From Chaetoderma sp. LZ-2023a (lineage: Eukaryota > Mollusca > Caudofoveata > Chaetodermatida > Chaetodermatidae), in contig CM067367.1 of assembly GCA_034401795.1 (NCBI GenBank), forward strand, positions 32,022,942 to 32,086,941: 64,000 nucleotides of DNA. The letters run 5' to 3'. Position 1 is the first letter of the stretch. Each line of letters starts with the position of its first letter. Positions 26,601 to 32,877 of the stretch are shown piece after piece. A program made the translations under genes and the position numbers. The notes beneath the pieces were generated by a model. It did no database searches. It saw nothing but the letters and a program-made list of their open reading frames with translations, and was not told where the DNA came from.

Positions 26601-29600
26601 GATGACGACGTACGTCTCTCCGATTCCGGATCCAAGCGCTTTCGCAACAGATGCGTTAGCTATCAGCTGGGGGAGAATGTATGCATACGCATTCCCTCCA
26701 GCAATCCTGATTCCAAAAATTCTTCAGAAAATCAGACAAGAGGAATGCCAAGTGCTTCTGATCGCCCCGGATTGGCCAAGCCGATCATGGTATACGGATC
26801 TGCTGGACCTTCTGGTCTGCAATCCGGTTCCTCTGCATCTTCCAGGGCAAGGCCCTTCACAACAATCCGTCAATATTCAGATTGACTGCGTGGATGTTGT
26901 CAAGGAATCTAGAATTAAGGAGGGCTTTTCTGAGCAAGCAGCCATGTTTATGGCCAAAGCCAGTCAACCTCCAGAGCATATAATTATAAAATCAACAGAT
27001 TTGCAGAATGGTGCTCAAAAAGATGTATTGATCCAATGGATGCATCTATTCAGGTAGTAGCTGATTTCCTCTGTCACCTCTATGATGCCTATAGCCTCAA
27101 GCCTAACTCTATTGCTGGTTATAAGTCAGCTTTAATGTCTGTTATTCCTTGCTTGGCTAAGAGGGGAAGTGATGAAGTGAATACATTAAATGTATTAATT
27201 AAAGGCATGGGCAATCTAAGACCAAGGAATCCACCTGTGATTCCGTCTTGGAGTTTATCGCTAGTGCTTCAAGTACTAGGTGATAAGCCGTTTGAACCAC
27301 TTAGTTCCATTTCTATGAAACTATTAACACTGAAGACTGTGTTTTTAATTGCTGCGGCCTCGGCTAGGCGTAGGAGTGAGATTCATGCCTTATCAGCCGA
27401 GGATGACCGTTTTGTGGTTTCAGGGGAAGGCCTTAAGCTGCTACCTAGGATTAATTTCTTGGCTAAAAATCAGTCGTTGAAATATCCAGGTCAACCTATT
27501 ATTTTGCCTGCTTTAACTAGATATGATCCTAATTCTAAAGCATGGTGTCCTGTCCGGGCGCTTCGCCGGTACAAACAACGTACGGCGGAGTGGCGCACCG
27601 ACCAGTCAGCGTTATGGTTGTCATATATTGAACCCCATGGCAGGGCTTCTAAGGACACCATTTCCAGGTGGATTGTAGAATGCATTCAGTTTTGCCATAA
27701 ATCCGCCACCGGGAAGCAGGTTGACGTGGCCAAGGCTCACAGTGTCCGCGGCGTAGTGACATCCACTGCCCTATTTAATGGGGTCCCTGTGGATGATATT
27801 ATGTCGGTGGCTCAGTGGCACTGTGAGTCAAGTTTTACAGACCATTATCTCCGTGACACCTCTAATCCTCTCGCCTTGTCGATTTTGAAAAAATAACTAG
27901 GCATATATATTTTTGATGGGGTTTCCTCATTGCTTATATATTTCACAATTAATTTATGGAAACAACCACTAATTTGGGACTGCATCGATCTTCACCAATG
28001 GGAAGAGGATGTCAGCAGCCATTTCAACAAGGTCAGTCTTGTGTATGTGTTGTCCATTGTTGATTGTCTTGTCACGTTACCCGTTATTTATATGATGATG
28101 GTTTTGTGTATTTATGTGGTTCATTGTTGAGAGTATACGAAAATGGAGCTTTTTCGTCTCTGTCCTGTAGTACATGGCACTTGTACGTAGAGAGCGTATA
28201 GGACATTGAGGTCATTCGACTCTTCCTCCCAGGAAGGAGGGGGGGGGAGCGCATATGACATTCGGTCATCTCTCATACATCGGGGGTGTTATCCGATGGT
28301 TAGTCAAATCCTGACTGTTTTTTCATACAGTTTCAGAAGTTTAAGTGCCTTAAACGCAGAAAAGCGTATAGGGATGAGCTGGTCTTTTGACCTCGCCTCC
28401 CTCCCGCCGAATTCACTGTCGAATTCTGGCAATATCAAAAGTATTAGGGAGGTAAGTATACTCTTGATGTGAAATAAACGAAATCAAGGATTTCTTTTTT
28501 CACGAGAGAGTTGATACTTACCTCCCTAGATACGGACCCGGCCTCTCCACCCCACAGAGGCTCGGTCTTCAGGCTCTTTATAGTTGCATGTGTATCAGCC
28601 AATAAATTAGTCAGAGGAAGTGCTAGTCTGCGCATGCGCGGTGGTGGGGCTGGCATCCGCCAGACTACGCTCTGACTCCCTGCCCAGTAGGGGCACCTAA
28701 CTGTTTTAATCTGAGTGTTTATTGAGTGAAAGCCAATATTTAGCAATATCAAAAGTATTAGGGAGGTAAGTATCAACTCTCTCGTGAAAAAAGAAATCCT
28801 TGATTTCGTTTAATTTGTTGTGTAGTTCCAGCAATCGGCAAATCACACGTATGAATATATATGCGCAGTCATGTTAAATAAGATTTTTTCTTTAAATTTC
28901 TGAGCGAAATACAGGATTAATGCATTGCACATCTTAAATAATACGCGCCATGATCATAAATTTTGGTGCTTCTAAGTAGAATTAGCATATTACGTGTTCA
29001 AATTGCATTACTATTTTACAAGTCATGGTAATATCTTGACACGCATGCACATATTTTTATAGCACACTAGCCAGGAAGTTAATGTGTTCATAACTGCAGT
29101 ACACCTTACCCGTTGTGGTAGCTTGGTTCCCTGGGGCATTTATTTGGGAACCAGACTACACGGTGTCATGCGCCGTGGAGCTACTATGCGCTGTGATATG
29201 TTATCTAAAACAGACTCTTAGGCGGTCAGTCACTGAATTGGAGTATGTGTAATGGCATAATTTTCTCAGTTCTGACTATCGCTATCCTACCACCATTTTG
29301 TCTTTAAAAAGTCGTCAATTCAAGCCATGAAATGATTAGATATCGAATTGTATTGTCTAGAAAGCGTGCTCGCGATGTTCTAATAGTAGCTTAGTGATAA
29401 TTTAATACATTTTATCATAACATTTGTCCCAAAATCGGTTGATATAGACTTTACTAAATTCGACACGACAATGTTCCTGGATAATAGCAATTCTCATATC
29501 CACCTCTAGGATGAAATGAACCAGACGTTTCAATTCGTCGGGAACGTTGGGAGTGTATATGTTCCTCGACAAAATCTGTCATCAGTATACTTGTTTAATT

Positions 29601-32600
29601 AATAAATGTAGAGTGCACAGATATTTGAGTTGGTTTAATTGTTATACTATATTATATGTAGTTTCCAAGCCATAAACATATGCCAGATATCTCAGTATCG
29701 GTCAAAATCAATTTTATGAATTCTACATATTTACTGATCAATTCATAAGCCATGCAACTCGGCTACGAGGCAATGAGCAATTCTTGTATCCCTCTAGGCT
29801 GAATTCGTTTTACGATGTCAGCCCTTTTGCACACATTAAGCGATTTCGCAATTCATTTGTTTTCGGACCTTTTATGGCCTATCATATAGAAACCGAAAAA
29901 AGCCGAGCGTTAATTAAATGCAAACGCTCCGGAATGGGTGCTGACTATGAACAGGCACTGCTATCATAGATTTAAACATATATGGCTTCTGCGGTAATTT
30001 TAAGCGGGTAAGCTTGCGTGTTTGCAAGAAACTTATGCATTAGTTTTCTCAATGTCATGGAATATTTTGTTTTTGCGAGGCTAATGGATATTTTGACAGA
30101 AATTTTGTACTAGTCCACCAGACTTGTGACCAACAGACAATAAGTAGTCCGTATAAGAATCAGGTAGCCTCGGACTAGTGGACATAACTAGAGATCGAAC
30201 CCTGCATAATGGATGAATCCAGTTTTAGCTATTCCCCACCCATCTCTAGCTAAGCTCCACCCACACTGCTCCTGTTGGGATCGATCTATCCCTGCACTCC
30301 CTGAATCTCAATTTCCAGAAAACTACATGTAAGCTGTTGACTATTTTGAAACTAATTTGGCTGGGTGCTATAGGCAGCAACAACGCCCAGTCAAATTAGT
30401 TTCAAAATATTCAACAGAATGTTTATTAAATAGTAGACATACAGTTCGTACAACGCTATTAAGCGTTTATGACTGATTAAATCACCTCATTCATGACATA
30501 ATTAATTATGACATTCGCCTACATGTGACGTAGTTGATTATAGCGTCATATGATTGAGCGATAAACTGAAATTCCTCCATTGAATCAGAAGACATTGTTA
30601 TCTACGTTTCAAAATATTCAATCTTCATTACATTAGGAAGAGTTTTGTCATTTCTGGCCCGTCCAAGTTAAGTATACACCTGTGCAAAGGTAAAACACAG
30701 CCCAATTCACCATTCCAGAGTATCCATCTATCAATCTGACATCATCATCAGCTAAGTGGTGTGTAGGATGATGTCATAATCATTATGTCATAATTGATTC
30801 TATTTGGCCCGTCTTTAACTCTTAATAGTCCGACACATTGTACGAATTGTATTTCTCTACTATTTAATAAAGAGGCTGTTGAATATTTTAAAACTTAATT
30901 TGACTGGACGATTCCAGTAGTAAATTTTCAATAATTCTATTCTCTTGGCCTGTAAATGGACGTACCACATGACCATGACAGAAGCCGGTTTTGGCCACCT
31001 TGACCATTAAACGGTTAAATAACCACCATCTTTGTCTCCAAATCCTACATGCTTTCTCGAGATTCATTTAATACATAGCTCACATTTCTTTATTTCTAGG
31101 GAAGTGTGGTGACAGCCGTGGCGTCGCTATCGTCAGGGACCGACTCTGCGGGGATTGAGCATAATGAAATACAGATATTACACGCCACACCGGAGCAGAT
31201 ATCACAGCTACAGCATGCGCAACATATACAGATACTGCATGGGGATCATGTTATACAGGTACCAGGAAGATTGTTAAATCAAGAGATATTTACACCAAAC
31301 ATTACATAAACAAGCCAACTCTAAGATGCAGATTACTTGCAAAAATGTAGAGCTGATCTTGTCCACGGCTTAGGCGGGAAAATATACACCTTCAATAGCA
31401 TATAATTATGCTAATGTAGAAATGGCGTAACCTTATTTATAATCCCAAAATGTTTTTCAAGGAAATTTCAGTTTTCTCACAGAAAATGACTATTTGCCGA
31501 CCATTAGATTATTTTTGAAATTTTTACCACGAATGATGGGCTCATTAACTGAGCCAGTCTTTCCAGTGGTCAATTTTTAAAAATAGTCTTCTCTTGGTCT
31601 GCAAATGGACATTCGTTAACCCTTCAACACTCATATCAGCCAAAAACGGCTTCTGCAATGGTCTTGGGAAATTCCCATTTGCAGACCAAGGGAAGACTAT
31701 TTTTGAAAATTTACCACTGGAATGACTGGCTTGATACCAAGCCAGTCATTCCAGTGGTAAATTTTCAAAAATAGTCTTCTCTTGATCTGCAAATGGACAT
31801 TTTCTATGAGAAAATCGAAATTTTCTTGAATAAAGTCATGGGTTAAATAAAGGGTTAAGACAACTGCAAAGGTCAGTTTTGGGTGACTTGACCATTAAAC
31901 TGTTAAAAAGTTTGTAATATGGTTAAACAGCCACAAAGATCATTAAAAAACCCATTTTGAACATGGTTCCTCAGAGGTCCTTGAATTTGCACTGTCCATG
32001 AGACTAGGAACGCGTGAGGCCTAGTGCACTATTATGATGTTAACTAGGGATAAAGCAATGTCTGCCATTAGACCGTGTATAAGCCATAGGCTACAGTCAG
32101 ACATTGCTTAATGCGTGTTTAACTCTCAAATTTGTTTAAGAAAATTTAATTTTTCTCAGAAAATGTCCATTTTGCAGACCAAGAGAAGGCTATTTTTGAA
32201 AATTTACCACTGGAATGACTGGCTCGGTTATCGAGCCAGTCATTCCAGTGGTAAATTGACAAAAATGGTCTTCTCTTGGCCTGCAAATGGACATTTCTTA
32301 AGACCACTGGAGAAGGAATTTTTGTCTGATATGTGTGTTAAAGGCTTAATGCCATAATGGTGGACTCACCCCTGGACGTTAGCATGCTAGAAGACCAACT
32401 TCTGTGTAGAAATTTCAAATTGCATCTTTACAACTTCTTTATTAATAATAACGATAAAATGTTCTTGTTTACAGCAAATTCAGGGAGAAGGCACAGGTGG
32501 GGTTCAAGTCTCAGTGGCAGTTGCAAACCACGACATGCCAATAGCAACAGTTACAACAGGTACTGGGGAAGTGCTGCATATCCATCAGTCAGACCTCGAT

Positions 32601-32615
32601 CATGCATCACAATGA
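1622..32615 (+). CDS. BANP: BANP (SMAR1) ortholog, BEN-domain nuclear protein, 10 coding exons, complete
   Basis: Ten exons with GT/AG borders and matching phases give a 455-residue protein (1368 nt with stop). Joined exons: 1622-1787, 4591-4682, 5702-5871, 7096-7169, 8936-9013, 11746-11821, 12865-13028, 15980-16227, 31100-31258, 32475-32615. Blocks shared with vertebrate BANP from memory: CLRLDSIE (about residues 97-104), NVTLITLN, WLGDENNPEMRVR, NCRT-EKMALTLLDYLF, NLSG-GKHGK-QLDPL-IYG, and DSKCRTA-RR. The BEN domain spans roughly residues 218-315. Known role: BANP binds unmethylated TCTCGCGAGA motifs at CpG-island promoters and opens chromatin; it also associates with matrix-attachment regions. 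The start is the first ATG, directly after the acceptor AG of exon 1, and MM agrees with the vertebrate start. Length is close to the vertebrate protein. Introns are crowded with MITEs, and intron 8 holds two DIRS copies. Identity very secure; a noncoding upstream exon is expected but not proven. Confidence 0.95.
1814..2055. mobile_element. Family A MITE: piggyBac-like TTAA hairpin element
   Basis: Bounded by TTAA, with ends of the CCCTTTAACACTC type. The inner half is a long inverted repeat: GTCCATTTGCAGA...GAATGACTGGCTCG, then CGAGCCAGTCATTCC back to CTGCAAATGGACA. TTAA duplication plus a CCCTTT end is the piggyBac signature; no transposase is present. This copy is nearly complete. Confidence 0.75.
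2326..2792. mobile_element. Two adjoining family A MITEs
   Basis: Copies at 2326-2574 and 2571-2792 share the TTAA at 2571. The first is diverged and carries an expanded CCAAATTT run; the second has one arm shortened at the hairpin tip. Confidence 0.65.
2939..3171. mobile_element. Family A MITE, diverged
   Basis: TTAACCATTTAACACTCGAA at the left and GAGGGTTAA at the right. The hairpin core is recognisable but decayed. Confidence 0.65.
3172..3845. other. BANP intron 1 filler, no gene seen
   Basis: AT-rich intron. It contains AAAGGGAGATAACTC near 3397 and an inverted GTTGTCTCCCTTC near 3449, words common in mollusc noncoding DNA. Nothing else recognised. Confidence 0.5.
3846..4010. mobile_element. 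Family A MITE, shortened
   Basis: TTAACCATTTAATGGCCAAG at the left, AAAGGGTTAA at the right. Most of the second hairpin arm is lost. The following 4011-4590 is intron with nothing recognised. Confidence 0.65.
4591..4682 (+). CDS. BANP: BANP coding exon 2 (residues 56-86)
   Basis: Acceptor CCATCTAG, donor AAG|GTACAG. It encodes DDPGEPQAKRLKIS..., whose basic AKRLK patch matches the LKRQRLE region of vertebrate BANP and may act as a nuclear localisation signal. It ends on a codon boundary. Confidence 0.93.
4836..4932. mobile_element. Short MITE with CAATGGCTGTATTCGACTG ends
   Basis: Ends CAATGGCTGTATTCGACTGG and CAGTCGAATACAGCCATTG are near-perfect inverted repeats. The 97-bp size suggests internal deletion of the longer relative at 6294-6692. 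Confidence 0.7.
5340..5565. mobile_element. Family A MITE, heavily decayed
   Basis: Internal words such as ACTATTTTTGTAAAT, CACAGGAATAACTGG and the complementary ATTCCAGTAGTAAATTT identify it. The ends are not clear. Confidence 0.5.
5702..5871 (+). CDS. BANP: BANP coding exon 3 (coiled-coil segment, residues 87-143)
   Basis: Acceptor TTTTCAG, donor AGG|GTACAG. It encodes KAVCLRLDSIELDM... with heptad-like Leu/Ile/Met spacing, matching the vertebrate CLRLDSIEAKL helix. This region probably mediates self-association. A family B MITE begins only about 17 bp past the splice donor. Confidence 0.95.
5888..6215. mobile_element. Family B MITE with hairpin core at 6058-6150
   Basis: Left end AATGGAGGATTCC, then TCAATCATATAATGTCATAA and the CRE TGACGTCA near 5952. 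The core starts CTGTTGAATATTTCAAAACT, turns at GCTGCCATAGGCAGC, and mirrors back to CTATTCAACAG. The right end is eroded. It begins just after the exon 3 splice donor. Confidence 0.7.
6294..6692. mobile_element. Longer MITE of the CAATGGCTGTATTCGACTG family
   Basis: Left end CAATGGCTGTATTTGACTC and right end CCAGTCGAATACAACCAATG form diverged inverted repeats about 400 bp apart. No coding capacity. Related to 4836-4932. Confidence 0.65.
6858..7071. mobile_element. Chimeric TTAA MITE with a family B hairpin core
   Basis: Outer ends TTAACCCTTTGACCTT and AAGGTTAAAGGGTTAA are piggyBac-like. The inner hairpin, 6913-7005 (CTGTTGAACATTTTGAAACT ... ATATTCAACAG), is the family B core. This combination is the reason to treat cores and ends as separable modules. 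Confidence 0.7.
7096..7169 (+). CDS. BANP: BANP coding exon 4 (residues 143-168)
   Basis: Acceptor TTTGCAG, donor CCAG|GTATAC. It encodes GMSPNNKRGGAVIVGLPSDG, a Gly-rich linker. The phase (2 in, 1 out) joins both neighbours. A TTAA-flanked MITE ends 24 bp upstream of the exon. Confidence 0.88.
7384..7745. mobile_element. Family C element, 5' fragment
   Basis: Begins TAGCTCACCTGGCCAGAATG with the complementary CACGTGAGCT just after, then the standard GACCGTCCGTCATC lead-in and one repeat unit (GGCGGCCATCTTGGAT). No right end. See 40529-42132. Confidence 0.65.
7746..8449. other. BANP intron 4 filler, no gene seen
   Basis: AT-rich. Contains AAAGGGAGATAATTC near 8048 and one TGACGTCA near 8411. 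Nothing else recognised. Confidence 0.4.
8450..8889. mobile_element. Two adjoining family A MITEs
   Basis: A partial copy ending AAAGGGTTAA (8450-8669) abuts a full copy (8670-8889) with TTAACCCTTTAACACTC at the left. The hairpin tip of the second reads TGGCTCGCTAACTGAGCCA. It stops 46 bp before exon 5. Confidence 0.7.
8936..9013 (+). CDS. BANP: BANP coding exon 5 (residues 168-194)
   Basis: Acceptor TTTACAG, donor GAGG|GTAAGT. It contains GPNVTLITLNTE, nearly identical to the vertebrate segment just before the BEN domain. A family A MITE ends 46 bp upstream. Confidence 0.96.
9262..9896. mobile_element. Family B MITE carrying a nested hAT-like insertion
   Basis: Left end AATGGAGGAATC, right end GGATTCATTCATTG. 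Hairpin core 9387-9490 is well kept, with arms meeting at GCTGCCTATGGCAGC. The right flank contains TTATGACGTCATATGG. The segment 9615-9822 interrupts it. Confidence 0.7.
9615..9822. mobile_element. 208-bp hAT-like MITE nested in family B MITE
   Basis: Left end CAGGCATGTCAAAATTG and right end CAATTTTGACAGGCCTG are inverted repeats, followed inward by GTAACCCATTTT on both sides. The CAGG...CCTG termini suggest hAT. No clean 8-bp duplication was found. Confidence 0.6.
9903..10110. mobile_element. Family B MITE core leading into a minisatellite
   Basis: Hairpin 9919-10016 (CTGCTGAATATTTTAAAACT ... AAAATATTCAATA). Its 3' flank decays and runs into the 21-bp array at the place where family B normally carries TAGCTAGAGATGGGCGGGG. 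Confidence 0.6.
10110..11213. repeat. 21-bp minisatellite, about 50 units, BANP intron 5
   Basis: Unit TAGCTAGAAATGGGTGTGAC plus A, with frequent shorter units lacking the TA step. Variant letters (GTGTGGC, GCGTGAT, GCAGGGA) mark subfamilies. Open frames on both strands follow from a 7-codon unit without stops and are not genes. Confidence 0.95.
11320..11440. mobile_element. Family B hairpin core, decayed
   Basis: TTTGAATATTTAAAAATATA ... TAAATATTTAACAG around a GAGCTGTT loop. Ends not identified. Confidence 0.5.
11746..11821 (+). CDS. BANP: BANP coding exon 6 (start of BEN region, residues 194-219)
   Basis: Acceptor ATCGCAG, donor AAG|GTAACA. It encodes EDFPNGSWLGDENNPEMRVR, matching vertebrate BANP almost residue for residue. 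It leaves two bases for the next exon. Confidence 0.97.
11850..12125. mobile_element. Family B MITE, truncated at the core
   Basis: GGATGGATCCGATCTATCGA, then CATATGATGTCATAATCAAT and the left hairpin arm near 12028. The second arm is mostly lost. Confidence 0.6.
12233..12545. repeat. Two diverged direct repeats of about 180 bp
   Basis: Both copies share AATGAAACTT, AGATGTG(C/T)CTTTTGAAG and ATAGGTC(T/C)AAGATTTT at matching spacing. This is a short array like those seen in other mollusc repeat elements. Confidence 0.6.
12545..12790. mobile_element. Family B MITE, right portion
   Basis: Hairpin core 12576-12668 with a near-perfect tip GCTGCCATAGGCAGC. It is followed by GATCGAGCGAGGTGTGGGTG and TAGCTAGAGATGAGCGGGGC, the module amplified at 10110-11213. 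It ends shortly before exon 7. Confidence 0.7.
12865..13028 (+). CDS. BANP: BANP coding exon 7 (BEN domain, residues 219-274)
   Basis: Acceptor TTCTCCCAG, donor AGAT|GTAAGT. It encodes SDLIHIHSNCRTQEKMALTL followed by LDYLFDRD and GKHGKQQLDPLMIYGVR, the most conserved block of the BEN domain. Confidence 0.98.
13214..13452. mobile_element. Family A MITE
   Basis: TTAACCGCTTAGTGCTCAAC at the left, CCATTAAAGCGTTAA at the right. Hairpin arms are present with scattered mismatches. A piece of family B arm follows near 13455-13490. Confidence 0.7.
13942..14182. mobile_element. Family A MITE
   Basis: Arms run GAATGTCCATTTACAGGCCA ... ATGGCCGGTAAATGGACATT, with tip GGCTCGATAACCGAGCC. The TTAA ends are eroded. 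Confidence 0.65.
14335..14499. mobile_element. Family A MITE, shortened
   Basis: Arms ATGTCCATTTGCAGGATAAG and TGCCTGCAAATTGACATTCT; the right end is AAAGGGTTAA. Confidence 0.6.
14568..14690. mobile_element. Family B-like hairpin core, variant
   Basis: TATTGTTGATTATTTTGAAC ... GAAATATTCAACAG around ATTGTTGCCTAAAGTAGCAAT. It is the same subtype as the better kept 33834-33938. Confidence 0.55.
14946..15300. repeat. Palindrome-rich repeat built on CCTGGATAAGC / GCTTATCCAGG
   Basis: Repeated CCTGGATAAGCGAGGATAAG and its complement, plus GATATCCAGGGAT palindromes. Outer words AGTCCAGTCTTA and TAAGCTTGGACT suggest weak inverted termini. Intron 7 of BANP. Confidence 0.6.
15660..15835. mobile_element. 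Family A MITE with a GAT-repeat at the hairpin tip
   Basis: Arm AAATGCCCATTTGCAGGCCA, then CACTGGAATGACTGGCTC. A GATGATGATGAGAATGATG stretch lies at the loop before CATTCCAGTGGTAAAA. The second arm is short. Confidence 0.55.
15980..16227 (+). CDS. BANP: BANP coding exon 8 (end of BEN domain and acidic linker, residues 274-356)
   Basis: Acceptor TTTATCAG. It encodes CHLIHRFCITEADWHRVKQN then LDSKCRTAYRRR, the C-terminal half of the BEN domain, followed by a basic stretch and an acidic DDEDEDS linker. Two donors six bases apart (after 16221 and after 16227) both keep frame and differ by Val-Arg. The 16227 site is chosen because its GTAGGT leaves the AAGG reading intact. Confidence 0.95.
16322..16366. 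mobile_element. Family A MITE remnant, one arm
   Basis: TGTCCATTTGCAAACCAAGA then GAAGACTGTTT, cut off where the 180-bp array region begins. Confidence 0.45.
16400..17185. repeat. Tandem array of a roughly 180-bp unit, about three to four copies
   Basis: CATCAATGGCCATTCCGAT recurs at 16651, 16833 and 17011 (spacing 182 and 178). Each unit also has ACCATGCAGGGATGCA(A/G)TCTGC and a TTTTTCA(T/C)GGTTTTGGACTTTGA-like stretch. Probably a non-autonomous array element of the family C kind; BANP intron 8. Confidence 0.8.
17188..21265 (+). mobile_element. DIRS-type YR retroelement, old partial copy
   Basis: A fossil of the same family as the copy that follows. It contains the leader (with a CRE TGACGTCA near 17561), a Gag-like region, the RT/RNase H/methyltransferase-like region (about 19.3-20.7 kb) and the first part of the tyrosine recombinase (about 20.8-21.26 kb). 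It lacks both inverted terminal repeats and the recombinase end. It carries many breaks and has CA/TG where the younger copy has CG, consistent with old methylated-CpG decay. Sense orientation to BANP. A (TTA)n tract lies in its leader at 17574-17630. Confidence 0.88.
21839..22030 (+). repeat. Left inverted terminal repeat of the DIRS element
   Basis: Starts CTTACCTCCCTAATACTTTT and is the reverse complement of 28586-28770 with very few differences. Confidence 0.92.
22930..24952 (+). mobile_element. DIRS Gag-like region
   Basis: Starts with a Cys/His cluster (CASCGRF, then HLCFQCSPCGPLL) also found in the older copy, followed by acidic and Pro/Ala/Gly-rich sequence ending in an Arg/Gly/Gln-rich basic tail suited to nucleic-acid binding. 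Position and composition fit the first protein of DIRS elements. Codon choice is GC-richer than the host exons nearby. Confidence 0.75.
24960..26885 (+). mobile_element. DIRS reverse transcriptase, RNase H and methyltransferase-like region
   Basis: RT motifs include GGWRPILNLKPLN, WTASIDLKDAYFHI, LPFGISTAP and the catalytic YIDDWLL box; GMFFDLETG follows. RNase H signs include VTVYTDASMEGWG. The PNIDLFA / APDWPSRSW segment corresponds to the degenerate methyltransferase-like part of DIRS proteins. The Gag-like and RT regions overlap in different frames, as is common in this group. Treated as a fossil. Confidence 0.88.
26880..27896 (+). mobile_element. DIRS tyrosine recombinase region
   Basis: Catalytic motifs are in order: ASARRRSEI (Arg), AHSVRG (His-x-x-Arg), AQWHCESS and DHYLRDTS (nucleophile Tyr). 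This enzyme replaces the DDE integrase of LTR elements and integrates a circular intermediate. It is not a host recombinase, because it sits between the RNase H and the terminal repeat of a DIRS element. Confidence 0.9.
28429..28527 (+). repeat. DIRS internal complementary region
   Basis: Contains, back to back, the complement of the left outer end (AGTATACTCTTGATGTGAAA) and of the right outer end (AAACGAAATCAAGGATTTC). In DIRS elements this stretch bridges the two ends during circle formation. Confidence 0.9.
28586..28770 (+). repeat. Right inverted terminal repeat of the DIRS element
   Basis: Reverse complement of 21839-22030. Ends TATTAGGGAGGTAAG, then a unique extension to 28811. Confidence 0.92.
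28812..30204. other. Non-coding flank of the DIRS insertion
   Basis: AT-rich, no convincing exon. Its right end has the hAT-like terminus described for 21550-30204. A short open stretch near 29784-29969 shows no recognisable domain. Confidence 0.4.
30206..30586. mobile_element. Family B MITE, full length
   Basis: Left end AATGGATGAATCCAGTTTTA, hairpin core 30334-30417, right part with GTAGTTGATTATAGCGTCAT and end GAAATTCCTCCATTG. It abuts the hAT-like terminus. Confidence 0.75.
30715..31018. mobile_element. Chimera: half family B joined to half family A
   Basis: A family B left half (30715-30905) runs to the first hairpin arm TAATTTGACTGG. At that point a family A right half begins (CGATTCCAGTAGTAAATTTT) and ends CCATTAAACGGTTAA. 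The switch falls near the hairpin tip of both elements. Confidence 0.65.
31100..31258 (+). CDS. BANP: BANP coding exon 9 (Q/H/I-rich tail, residues 357-409)
   Basis: Acceptor TTTCTAG, donor ACAG|GTACCA, phase 0 on both sides. It encodes GSVVTAVASLSSG... then QISQLQHAQHIQILHGDHVI, resembling the Gln/His/Ile-rich vertebrate tail (QVQIHQIG, QIHHVG). It lies 14.9 kb downstream of exon 8 across a retroelement-filled intron. Confidence 0.9.
31456..31846. mobile_element. Two adjoining family A MITEs, the second nearly perfect
   Basis: The second copy (31616-31846) is TTAA-bounded and its arms match over about 60 bases around GGCTTGATACCAAGCC. The first (31456-31622) lacks its left end. They lie in BANP intron 9. 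Confidence 0.75.
32119..32349. mobile_element. Family A MITE, inverted orientation, well preserved
   Basis: TTAACTCTCAAATTTGTTTA at the left. The hairpin turns at GGCTCGGTTATCGAGCC, with arms of about 60 bases. BANP intron 9. Confidence 0.75.
32475..32615 (+). CDS. BANP: BANP coding exon 10 with stop (residues 410-455)
   Basis: Acceptor TTTACAG. It encodes QIQGEGTGGVQVSVAVANHD... and ends HQSDLDHASQ at TGA 32613-32615. The short polar tail resembles other BANP termini. A family A MITE begins 25 bp past the stop, so it lies in the 3' UTR. No clean polyadenylation signal was found nearby. Confidence 0.88.
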   Translation, partial: QIQGEGTGGVQVSVAVANHDMPIATVTTGTGEVLHIHQSDLDHASQ

Positions 32616-32639
32616 CACATGGGAGGCGGTGCGGCCACA

Positions 32640-32877
32640 TTAACCCTTTAACACTCAAGTCGGCAAAAAATGGTTTCTGCAGCGGTCTTGAGAAATGTGC
32701 ATTTGCAGACGAAGAGAAGACTGTTTTTGAAAATTTAACACTGGAATGACTGGCTTGATTAGCAAACGAGCCATTCCAATGGTACATTTTTTTTAATTAT
32801 TTTCTCTTTGTCTACAAATGGATATTTTCTGAGAAAATAGAAATTAAAAAAAAAAAATTTGAATGTTAATGGGTTAA
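32640..32877. mobile_element. Family A MITE in the BANP 3' UTR region
   Basis: TTAACCCTTTAACACTCAAG at the left, AATGGGTTAA at the right. It starts 25 bp beyond the stop codon, so mature BANP mRNA probably contains it. Confidence 0.75.

Larger units (their letters stand above)
21821..28811 (+). mobile_element. DIRS-type tyrosine-recombinase retroelement, nearly whole, young
   Basis: A fossil of about 7.0 kb with the full DIRS layout: left inverted terminal repeat 21839-22030, Gag-like region about 22.9-24.95 kb, RT about 25.0-26.15 kb, RNase H about 26.15-26.5 kb, a methyltransferase-like segment about 26.5-26.85 kb, tyrosine recombinase about 26.9-27.9 kb, internal complementary region 28429-28527, and right inverted repeat 28586-28770. 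TTT stands at both outer ends, as expected for integration without target duplication. The terminal repeats differ at only a few positions, so insertion is recent. It looks close to whole, with about three breaks. Sense orientation within BANP intron 8. Confidence 0.93.
21550..30204. mobile_element. Possible hAT-like element split by the DIRS insertion
   Basis: Left end CAGGGGTCGATCTTAACTTT and right end AGAGATCGAACCCTG form inverted termini. Both are followed inward by CACTAGT and CGGACTAGT words, a pattern familiar from animal hAT elements. Without the DIRS copy the element would be about 1.7 kb (21550-21820 plus 28812-30204). No transposase or matching 8-bp duplication was seen, so the pairing is tentative. 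Confidence 0.45.

Noticed and set aside
26880-27896. Host tyrosine recombinase gene
   Set aside because: It lies between the RNase H region and the inverted terminal repeat of a DIRS element and is part of it.
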